Source: Pleurotus djamor (Eukaryota > Basidiomycota > Agaricomycetes > Agaricales > Pleurotaceae). Taken from it: 64,000 nt of DNA. Below the pieces are notes generated by a model. It searched no databases. It was not told the DNA's origin and was given only the letters and a program-made list of their open reading frames with translations. Below, one piece after another: positions 11,526 through 21,900 of the stretch (positions within the stretch are counted from its first letter, which is position 1; each line of letters opens with the position of its first letter). The stretch covers positions 1-64,000 of the forward strand of contig JAPEVF010000082.1 in NCBI GenBank assembly GCA_029747585.1, read 5' to 3'. A program made the translations under genes and the position numbers.

Positions 11526-12800
11526 TCACACGTTTTCTTCGAGGTCTCCGTCGCCGCCAATGTCAACGCAGCCGTCAACAACTAGCTCACCAGCAGCAAC
11601 AGCAACCATCACACTGTGTCCTAGAGCCGCCACCAATACCCTCCCCCACCCAGGCCCCAACACCCTCATCAAGAACATCGACCACGCCACGATCGACACA
11701 CGTACTCCCTTTTCCATCACCAACACCACCACCACCATCTCCTCCCATCCAATTGTCATCATCATTCAATGTCCAATCCCTGCGTTCCCGAAACCGCTCG
11801 CGATCATTCAGCCTCGACCATTCAGTCCGTCACCAGCTGAAGATGTTCCCATGTCCTGCAACACATTCGGATTCTGCGAACCCCGCTTGACGTAGACGAC
11901 GTGGATGAAGCGCTCAGTCGGTTCCAACCTCGCAACATCATCATCCTCCGACCTCTTTATGGAGCCCGAGCTCGTGCTCCTCCTCCTCCTCGACACCTTT
12001 GTCTCCAAATGAGCCAATCGGAACCTACCACTCACAACGACGATCTTCGTATACTCGATTTAAGCTTTGCATCCTCCGCGAAAGCTCTGGTCGCTGGCTA
12101 TAGCCTCTATGGTTGTATTTTCGTCATGGGTCACCCTCACGAGCTAGATCTCGCACACGAATATCCGCCACGTGATCACACAACTCTGACAAGCTTTCGC
12201 CGTCCATCCCAACCCAATCCCTCGCGTTCGTTGTAGCCGTACGGCTTTTTCGCTTTGGTGGGAGAGTAAGAAGACAGGGTGACGACGACGAAAAATCCCC
12301 AATCCATCCCCGACCGGATGACATGGTCAAGGTCCTCCCCGTTTGATGGAGGTCGTTGTCACTGGGGTTTGGGGATTGAATGCCCGCAATGATGACGAAC
12401 TCGGTGGTTAATTGACCTTGAATGCCTGTTCAAAGGACGACGACAGAGAACACAATTGCTTTTGGACTTGGTACTTTCCCTTTGTTTGTGCCGGACACTT
12501 TTTTTTCACTGCTATCTTTTCGTTGGTTCTATCAACCCATGTTTCCTTCTTTCTCGTTCCCGGACCTCACATACGAATCTTACTCAACTACTTGTTGTAC
12601 CAAGTTCTCCCCTCCCATCTACATTCGCTGCGTCCATAGACTGGCTGCGTACACTCGTAGAACGATCACAGTTCGCGTCGCTCCATATCCTTCATGACAT
12701 ACTCTTCCCACCTACATACTCTGGAGTACATATCAGGGTTCCCCTCCCGTTTTTCTCCTACTTTCCATCCACCTTCAGCTTCAGTGTTCATCTTCCGACC

Positions 12801-14239
12801 CGCTCGTATCAATTTTCCGCCGAAAACGAAGCACATTGATGGTGGTTATGCTGATTTTATTGCGGGGCAGCAGCAAGAGCAAGAGGGAAAGTTTCGGAGG
12901 TTCGAACGTTGCCCAGCGAGTGGGGGATGGAGTCATGGGGAAACATTCAGCTGGCCTCGGGTTCAACTGGTATGTCCCCCCTCTCGTATTACTCCCCGAC
13001 GAGTGCTCATTCACCCACTCATTTGTAGTACTTCATACCATCCTCCCGTGCTCCGGCCATCTCTTACTTGCCTCTCCTCGATCATCAACGTTGCCAACCT
13101 TGTACCGCAATTGCCACATACATACGCACTTACGGATTCGTCTGAATCGTCCATGTAAGCCCTTAACGCGCCAGCTACGCCCTTCCATTTGCTCATCCGC
13201 CCCTTTTCAGCCTAAGTCGTCTATACACCTCTGCCTCCGTTCCCACAGAAATACTTTGCCGAACACGCATACTAGACAATGCGCTACAGTCACCCAACGC
13301 CGAGCGTGGATGGAGGACTCGACCGGGCGAGCACCTCATCCCTCACTCAAACTAAGCGACTACCACCATCACCATCGCACCAGGTATCATGTCCTTAGAT
13401 GGTCTATACGCGCGGCTGGTGGACATGGGATCATACAGAAGACGGTAGGGGAGGTAGAAAGTAGTGGTATCGTCTAATGACCGGTACGTACACTCGTTAC
13501 TCGACTTTCTCTCCGTATTCTGACCCCATACCTCTCGCAGCTCGATCGCGTACTATTCCTGCGTAGGGTCAATACCTTCGCGCAATCCTTGAGGCTTCAG
13601 TACATCAAGTTGCTGGATAGACAGAGGAAGAAATAGGCATCGTGTATGGTGTTCACTTTGTTCTCGGTACGTTATCCACTCTTCCTTCCCTTCTTTCCCT
13701 TGGAACTGATTGATAGTCCATTGGCCATGGTCGAACTCCAGCGTGCTTGCTCAGCATCTTCTGCACACGGTTGATTCAAACTGCCGTCGTCCTGATTGAC
13801 TCGAGCCACGACGAAGCTCCTTGCAGTTACACTGCATTGACTTACTCCCAGGTCGAGACGATAACCAAGTCTCCCTTGGACCGAGATTCCAAGCTGTCGG
13901 AATGCACAAGTTGTCTCGTGGGTTTGGAAGGATTTGATGTATCGGACTCCTTCTTGCGGACTTGTAATACCTGTGCTTGTCTATAGCGATTGGTGGACTT
14001 GGATATTGTCGTGCACTGTACGTTACGGTTCTTTTCGTGAACTAGGTCTTCGACAAGTCTTCGAGGTGCTTGGAGGATGGGGCATATTTCCTCTGGCTGC
14101 GATGCTTATGTCGGGTAGATGTGCAATACTCTTCCCTGAGTTCGAGTAGGGCATACGGCGAGACGCGTATCGGACTATTGCGATCTAGTACAAGTTGAGG
14201 AAGAGGATGTCAATGGCCATCGGCAGAGGTTGAAAAAGG
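12801..14239 (+). other. Region between units B and C with two intron-like segments, no gene recognised
   Basis: No identifiable protein. Two convincing intron-like segments on + lie at 13484-13540 (GTACGT...CTCGCAG, 57 nt) and 13667-13716 (GTACGT...AACTGATTGATAG, 50 nt, with a plausible branch site). This may be the downstream part of the unit B transcript. The longest frames (154 and 213 codons near 12.7-13.5 kb) overlap each other, cross these introns and have no known motif. Confidence 0.4.
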
Positions 14240-14265
14240 CTAAGACAAGGCGGCCCGGGCGGCCA

Positions 14266-14282
14266 GAGATAAGTCTTATCTA
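14266..14282. promoter_or_regulatory. GATA palindrome, unit C
   Basis: GAGATAAG-T-CTTATCTA. The left arm is identical in all three copies, the central base differs in each, and the right arm keeps CTTATC. Confidence 0.5.
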
Positions 14283-14741
14283 TCTCCCACGCAAACTTAG
14301 CATTTCTGCAGTTTTCATGGAGGTTGCCAACGACGACAACAATACCCTCCCTCCTCAGTCACAGTACAACCATTACCCAATCGATTCATGGCCATATTAC
14401 AACCGAGCTCATTCGCGACCGTAGGAACCCTGAAAACTTCGCTTGGATTGGATGAAAATCGCCACCAACATCGTCCTCGATCTCCAGCACTATCTGCCAT
14501 GCCCACCCTCTGAACGACGGAATCGTAGACTGAGACGGTTGATGGCGGTACTGATGTCGGGCTTGTACACGAGGTGCGTCACGGACTTGCTCTTTTTTTC
14601 CCCATCGTTGACATCGGTAGCAGTCACATCCCACCCACCACTCGGATACGCGGCAAACCTTCGTTGATCCAAGTAATCTACGCGGAGGCTGATGTTTTGG
14701 GTGGATTCCAACGGGAGCTGTGGTGTGGCACTATGCTGCCG

Positions 14742-14780
14742 GTACGTTCTGTGACCTCCGCCCGTCGTTATCATGCTCAG
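14742..14780 (+). other. Intron cassette 1, unit C (short)
   Basis: 39 nt, GTACGT to ATGCTCAG, in the position homologous to cassette 1 of A and B. It is the shortest of the set and may no longer be functional. Confidence 0.35.
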
Positions 14781-15074
14781 GGAATCCATGTCAATCTGGT
14801 TGTTGCTTCCTCAGTCGTATCCTGGATTCTCCGCCGCCATTTCAAGCTCCCTAGGCTCTTGCTATATTCTCTCTCACTCTTCTGCGCGATCTGGTCCGAG
14901 TTTTGTCACTGCCAACACCGACCCCGGCTACCACCGACCCCACCCAATCGAACGCGCATCAACGATCGACTTCTCGTTCCATCCGCTGTGGTCAACGGCC
15001 TGTACACGAGCTCCCTTCGAGGTTACGAGATATAGAGGTACTGAGAATGCGAGGGAACTTTACTTGCCCGACAG

Positions 15075-15144
15075 GTACGTCTCTGTATTTGCGTACATCA
15101 TCCCCACTTCCCCCTCTTGTCTTGCTGACTTCCTTCTGCTGTAG
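15075..15144 (+). other. Intron cassette 2, unit C
   Basis: 70 nt, GTACGT to CTGCTGTAG, with GCTGAC as a possible branch site 25 nt upstream of the acceptor. Confidence 0.4.
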
Positions 15145-16790
15145 TCAACGTCTTTTCACCACGATACCTCCACTGCGACCCTGGCTACGCGCCTCCTCAA
15201 GTTCGAGATCCAATACACCTCGCATCATATCACTTGGGTACTCCGACCTCTGATCTACGCAGGCGCGCCCCATCCCATCACACGACTATCTCCAACACCG
15301 TAATCGTCAGAAGCCATCCTCATAGTATCCGCTTCCGCTCCTCCCTTCAAAATTTTGTCGCTCTTTTTGCTGTCCGGTGCCCAGCATCTACCCTTCATCT
15401 ACTCCAAGCGTCAGCATGTCTTCAAGGTCGCCATCGTTCAGTTCGTACTTGGGTCTGGTGGTCGTGGCTTCGGATCACAACGTTCGCAGCGGATTTGGTC
15501 ACACGACCTCACAATAACAGCAACGACGACACTAGATACGGATGGTGCTTTACCATCACTTGTCTGAGCAATGTGGTCGAAACCACAAACGTATGTATCT
15601 CCTCCTTNGTCTCCCCCCCTTCGTTGCTGTGCTCAACCCCTAGTCCTCAGGTTGACTCTCCCCCTCTCGATACCTCATCAAATACGCAGTTGTACTATCA
15701 GGACACGGAGTACGGGCACGGTAGTACTGGGAGCCGAGGCTTGTCAGGATGGCTCTTTGACAGTGGTAGCTGGAGGACGTAGACGCGTAGATGGCAAGGA
15801 TCCTGCCGTCATCAATTAGAAGAGCTGAGTCGGAGCAAGAGTACTAACAGTGCGTTCTCTTTTTGATCCTGTCCCTCCATCCATCTGACCTTCAGCCAGA
15901 ATTCCTCCACATTTTCCGTGTCCTGAACCTCGAGCGACTAGTGACCCTTCCCAAGCGCCACAATACTCAACTCAACCTGGATGAACACTGCTGTCCCGGC
16001 CTGTGCGCCCTATGTTCGTGTTGCCGTCTTCGCGTTGGCTAGCGGTGGATTGGTCAACCCCCACGACCTCGATCTCAAGCACGTAGACACCACACAATCA
16101 CATAACCGAGACGAACGTCCACCTTCCACTACAACCCAGCAGTTCGCGCTCGTTGCAGCCGTCTGGCATCCTTGCTTGACTCGGACAATTTGAAGACAGG
16201 CCCACGACGACGAAGAATCCCCAATCCATCCCCAACCGCATCTCGTCATCAAAGTCCTCCTCAAGCCTCTGTTTTGATGGAAATCGTTGTCGTTGGGATT
16301 GGGGATTGGGTACTCGCGCCGATGATGGGCTCGGTCGTTACCTCACCCTGGATGCCGTCTGGGACGACGAAGACAGAGACCACAATTGTTTTTGGACTTG
16401 GTACTTTCCCTCTTGTCTGAGATGGATATTTCTTTCGTATCGCTGTATTTTCGTTTGCTATATCAACGCAGGTTCCTTGCCCCCCTTTTCACGGACTATA
16501 CCTACCTTCCTTGTTCACGGACACTTTTCCAATCTCCCCGTTCCCTTCTACATTTGCTTCGTTCATAGATCGCTTTCGTACCATGATGGAAAACTTTCCG
16601 TTACCCTCCTTCCATCTCCTCCACGATTACATCTTCGGACCTACCTAGCAGTCCACCTCCCCAATACCTACCCTCCCAACTCAATGCCATCTATAAAACA
16701 CGGGTTTATTCATTCCCATAGTTGCAGCATCCTAGTATCTCTGAGTCTTACCCGCACCTCTCGCCCTTTCAAGGTATGTCATTGAGGTCC

Positions 16791-18880
16791 ATCCTGTCTG
16801 GTACGTTTCGGGCGTGCTAACGATATCCTTTCTACAACTCATCCGCATCCTTTACAGCACAAAGAAACTTCTCCAAAACGTCGACCGATCTCATAGTCCA
16901 GATCCAGCCGATGTCATAGCGGGCGACACCTAAAGATTTGTCACCAAACCTCTCTCCTCTAACCTCCACGAACTCCAGCGTGTCTTCTCGGTTACCTGCT
17001 CAGATCGCTGGTGCGTCCTTGTGTTCATTGAGTTTGTATGGAATGAGGTATGAGGAGTTCGTGATGGCCTACCGATAGGTCGTCGCTTATATGTGTGCGA
17101 CTCTCTCTTGCCCTTCTGAGCCTCCCATTATACTGATGATGGTTATACATAGCTCGCCCTCTGGATCCCACTTCCACGCTCTGAATCTCTGCCTGCGCAT
17201 ACGCTACCTAGCCCATCCCCGATAAATTCCATAAACACCATCATCGTTATCGCATGACATACTCTACCTCATCCCTGGAACGATGATTCAAGTGGCTGAT
17301 GGACACGCCCCGCCATATCTATGCTATTTGCGTACGCTCTGAGTTCTCCGTTTCTCTTCCCCCTCCCTTAGCCTTTCTTGCCTTTCCTTGACCCATACCC
17401 GACTCGGTACTCATCCCCAACCTTGCTCGAAGCTCGCTCAGTTCACTTTGATGAGCAGCCCTTTTGCAATTGTATGATCCTTGAGATGCCAGTTCGTTAC
17501 GGTGCTGGGTAAACTTTCCTCATCGCTCTCCCGAGGCCTTGTCTTTCCCATACTAATCACTTTGTTTTATAGATCGTTGTTGAACGCCAGCGTCAGCGTC
17601 ATCGCATAAAACCTCAATATCGCGTCTCCATGTCCAGGCTACGGAACACCGACCATGTCGCCGGCGTTGACCGACGGAGAGGTTTACCTCTCTCCGGGAT
17701 GGTGTGGTTGATAACTCGGGCACTCTACCTCCGCGTCGGGGTAACTTGTGTTTTCAACACATCCCGCATCCATCAAAGCAACTGTTTCCATCCCTTACCC
17801 TTTTTCTGCAGAGGAGAATTGAGATAGTCTTCGTCTCCTTTGAACCCCTTGAACAAGTCGAATCAACAAAAGACCAAACTCAACGAGCCACATTGAAAGC
17901 TTATGGACAGCCGTTGTGTGACCATGCAATTAAGAGTGATTTTTGATGCGACAGGTTGAGCTGTTACGGGGGGCAGTGCTCTTTCACTGAATGCCCGTGT
18001 CAAGTCAACAGAAATCATGGACTTGGGTCTTTCCTTCCTCTTTCCTCTTTTCTTGCGTATCTCACCCACGCAATCCGACAGGTCAAATAGACACAATATA
18101 CTACCCTCAGGTTGCTGCATCGCAGACCATTAGTCAGCATGGGACAACCCAGTTGAAATGCTTTTCATATTTTATTCCTGAACAGGTCAGACCAACGAAA
18201 TACCGAACTCACACCTCTACATTGAAGATTCCTCGTCCCAGAGTGGAGAAAGCCGGACAGCTCTTCTTTTGCGTTCGTTTTTGTGTTGCACCTCAGTCTA
18301 TGCTGACGATTTCCCACCGTGTTCACATTTCTCTTCGCTGTCTTTCATTACTTCAAAGCTCGAACTACTCCCTCGCGCGTCCACAGGGGCACTCCATATG
18401 AATCTACTTCTATTGCTTGCTTGGGCGTCGCAATTTGCATTATCCAATTGTAGTCGTTGGACCCACAAGTCGTCATCATTTCCCGCTACCGATCTCTTTC
18501 ATCTACTATCTATGCTTGTACTTGAGATGAAAATCGACACTGGCAAGCTCGGGTTTTGGGATTCACCCCCATCCTGTATCGTGCGCCAATACCGACCGCA
18601 GCGCCGTCGCCAATTCCCGTGGACAAGATCCCTTTGACGTGGATGTTTTTGTCATGCCTCCCCGATGCTCGATGCCATCCCTATCGGGTCATGACAGTTG
18701 CGAATAACGGTCTTGTCGTCGTTGAAACCAGGGAAGCCTGGCCATCACTCAAATGCCGGACTCGAGGGAATTAGGCTTCAAGGCATGCCTAGACGTAGTG
18801 AGTGCGTGGATGATCTTATGCTATGTGAAGATCTAATCCCTGTTTCACCCTCAAGGTCTGAGCACCAGCAATAGGCGCGT
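16791..18880 (+). other. Downstream of unit C: a clean intron and the first two copies of the 27-bp motif
   Basis: An intron with all consensus parts lies at 16801-16857 (GTACGT, GCTAAC branch, TTTACAG). The next 80 nt contain stops in all three frames, so no protein exon follows. Copies of the short motif family lie at 17854-17880 and 18183-18212, 329 bp apart, each followed by a similar ACATTGAA-type tail. No gene is recognised. Confidence 0.4.
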
Positions 18881-21800
18881 CGATATGTTGTAAGAGCCTA
18901 TGTCTTATGGATACTGTTTATCCCATTCACTCCTTGAACAGCCTCGGCTTGCATTTTTTCCTCCTCCCTCTCGCATTCGTCCACTTTCAATCGGCGTATA
19001 TCCTTCGAAAGCATCTCCTCATGTTTCGGTATCCATTTCCATGAGTTCAATGGAATACAAAATTTCGCAGCGGTTTGATAGAAGGTAGAAGCGATGGAAA
19101 AAATCTGGAAGATCACGCTGGCAGAGAGCGCACATCTCAGTTGAGCTGGCGGTCGTACCGTAGTGTCGATGTTCGTGTCGGTGACAGGCCTGAGTTGGTG
19201 TACAAAGTTGGTGTACAAAGCGAATAGCATAGCCACACACTCTTTTCATCGTCGACGACGTGCTGCCCGTTCTATCTCTACTCTTTCTTCATCCTTATCC
19301 CTGTCCTCTCTTCCAATTTATCCCCTTTTAACTTTTGAACACTAGGGTGCTCCGCATCGTCTCGCTTTGAACCCACGAAGAGAAATAATGATCGGATCGA
19401 CTGCGACGCAATGGAGGTCGGAGGATGGGACCGGATCGAGTACCTCGCGGGTGATTGGATTGGTGGAAGAGGAAGGGGGGAGACGACGACGAAAAGCTAA
19501 AGGGAAGCAAGGGAAAGCTTCAACGTGGTCGATGTCGCCGGTTGCCTTCGATGTCCGTTGCACCCAATACCACAAGTCATTCGTTCCCGAAGCCGAAGTT
19601 GAACGCCACGAAGTACATACCTATTGCTCTTGGATGCCAATGCTTCAAGATTCCTGCGCACCGTGGTACATGTGAGTCGTTTTACTGTCTTTTTCTCTCA
19701 TTTCCCATGTTCGACTCCACAGCAAAATCGGGCTTTTGTTCAACGTACGAAGACAGTCCGCACCGAATCCATCGTTGAATCCGCTGTGCACTCAAGCTCT
19801 GCGATTTGTCCCCAAAACTGTATGTTGTCGATCCTTCCTCATCCTTTTCCCTCTCATGCTTTCTGTTTCAGAGTCGCTCGGTTAAGCCCTTCAAGTCCAT
19901 CATCGAATTCCTGCGCTGCACGGCTCTGAGTCTGGCATCCCCCAGCCCGCCTTTTCCTTTCTGATTTCAACGTCCCCCGCACTTGCTCCAATCCATAGGT
20001 TCCCATACTCCTCCGATCCTGACTATCACATCAAGGACGTGGTTTCCAGATGCTGTCGTCGCATTCTCGTTGGCCAGGACGTATGCCGGACTCTATCTTC
20101 GTTTTTCCCCATCCCAATCTACTATAACCATGACGGAATCCTTGTCTCCCTCCTTCGCATCTCGACTTTCTTTACTTCCCGGGAACATGTATCACATATC
20201 CTCCGAGCCTTCAACCAACGCAATCACTATCTCCCCCATCCGTCTCATTGTCCCTCTGTGACCTGTTAGGATATGCCCCTGCGCGGTTGCTTCGTCCAAT
20301 CTGTCCTCCCTGATTGTGCTCGCCTGGCCGTGAGCTTGAGATGAGGATGAAATGAACACCGTCCGCGCTCCCGTTCACCCATCCTCCGTCCAACGATGCT
20401 TTCACTGCTCGAGAAATTCCACTCAGTCGCAGAAGACAACGATATCAGCATCTCTACTCACCCACTACCCGCTGCCTTGTATGCCCAGATCGACTCACCA
20501 AGTCTTTACACGCCGCCGCTCCGAGTATCAGCACCCTTCATCGGCATTGTTTTCGGTGCCGTTCCCTCTCAAAACGTCGTGATAGCTCCTGAATCGTCAT
20601 GCAGCCCATGATACGCAATGCCTTTGGCTTCGTCTCACCGTATACGAACAGATATGGAAGTGGAAATGAGTTTGCGTGGATGGGGACATGGGTATGGGTG
20701 TGGTGTCGGGGAATAAGGCATCAAGGGACGAGGCTTACATATCCCTCGATTTCAATACCTGGTATCGCTACGGCGGATGTGGATGCGCCGTCCATCATCG
20801 CCATCTTCGGGATGGAAGCAGTGACTTTGGACACAATCTCTCTTGGGTACGAGCAATACATGACAGATGAGCTCCGCCCCACCTCCTCATCTGCGCCATG
20901 GCCCATTAAACGATGAAGATTGAAGTCCCGAAACCTCAAGAGGTCGATGGGGAAGACACTACGAAAAGGGATAGGATATGTATGGGAAGAGGAACGTCAA
21001 TGTCGTTGTTGTCTGCATTGTGCAGGTGTGGCGTACGTGCTGCGGGTTCGATGGCGGTGGCTGTAGGATCGGAGATGGTGATGGTATTGGTATCGGTACT
21101 GGGGCTGGCGCTGGCGTTGACGATGAAACCGAATGCCGATGGAGGGGAGACCTACAAGAAGCAAAGGAGGACGCGTAAGCGGAGATGAATAAAGAGGAGT
21201 TGTCGAGCATTTCGAGATCAACGCGTCGTCTCCTTCCGCTCTTCTCATCCCCCAACACCACCGTTGACAAATGCCTCCGTGAATAGGCTGGTGATGGGCA
21301 TCAGGGTATCAGGGTATCTGGTCGTCGGTTAGTCGCTGATACTCACGGGCGGTACCAACATCATTCGACGTCGGGAAAGGAAGCTACCCGGTGTCTAGAC
21401 CATTTCCTTGGTCATCGCCTCTCGTCCTTCACCACCACCATCACAACGACTCTCACTGACTCCGGTGAATGCGTAGGATCTGAAGATACTACTCTTCTTG
21501 CGCTGGCAGAACGCTTGGAGCTTCAAGACCTGAAATTCCCCGCATCTACCCTCATCGCGTCGTCTCTGTCTCTTTCGCCCTCAACTTGTTACGTTGCTAC
21601 GCGATCCTCGATTCTTCCGTACAGGCTTGTCGTCCATCTCGATACGAAGGGTTTCCATTCGTGGGTGGCGATTGTGCGTACGATCTGTGACTGGGTAGTG
21701 GGGTATAATGTAGAGTTGTTCGAACTTCGAAGAAGATGGGGCTTGGTGTGGTGACTGAAATGGTGGCAATGGAAGAGGATCATCCGCGCCAGGTTCGACG

Positions 21801-21900
21801 TCTTGTCACTAACGGTGGTCATTTGATTTACCATGTACTCCTCTCTTTCGCTTTCTCTTCATCTTTTCCCATATTTTTGTATGGCTTTCGGACAAATCTT
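18881..21900. repeat. Diverged repeat D1
   Basis: Member of the second repeat family. Anchors: GGTGACAGG at 19180, GGTGTACAAAGCGAATAGCAT from 19211 (preceded by a 13-bp tandem duplication of TTGGTGTACAAAG at 19196-19221), a CCGAAGTTGAACGC block near 19591 shared with D3, and GATGGAGG...ACAAGAAGCAAAGGAGGA at 21138 shared with D3 at 35420. On the minus strand the first anchor reads VAMLFALYTN and in D2 VAMLLALHTN, which hints at a former coding exon. Edges are approximate. Confidence 0.45.

Larger units (their letters stand above)
10165..12800 (+). repeat. Diverged repeat unit B
   Basis: Second copy, starting 4,408 bp after A measured palindrome to palindrome. It shares, in the same order: the GACGACGACGATG lead-in, the GATA palindrome (10223-10239), ATTCCCACGG, TTTTTTTCCAGG, GTTGCCAACGACGAC, CATCTTGATGCA-like and TTCCCCATA blocks (10870-10925), intron 1 (11137-11187), CTGAAGATCTG (11279), TTTCTGGGG, intron 2 (11471-11525), GTAGACGACGTGGATGAAG (11893), GACGATCTTC (12039) and the tail at 12455-12640 with TTCTATCAACCCATG. 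All three frames of the exon between introns 1 and 2 contain stops, so it is not protein-coding in its present state. Confidence 0.6.
14240..16790 (+). repeat. Diverged repeat unit C
   Basis: Third copy, 4,043 bp after B. It has the GATA palindrome (14266-14282), CTCCCACG, TTTCTGCAG, GTTGCCAACGACGAC, intron 1 (14742-14780), intron 2 (15075-15144), a block with CAAGCACGTAGACACCACACAATCAC near 16075 matching the A block near 9410, and a tail at 16370-16570 with TTGGACTTGGTACTTTCCC, almost identical to B. The left third is more degraded than in A and B. An N lies at 15608. Confidence 0.55.

Noticed and set aside
12880..12960. Possible tRNA because of GGTTCGAACG
   Set aside because: No matching acceptor, D or anticodon stems around it.
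12836..13477. 213-codon + frame as a gene
   Set aside because: Overlaps another long frame, no motif, low-complexity composition, and lies in a segment full of intron-like signals.
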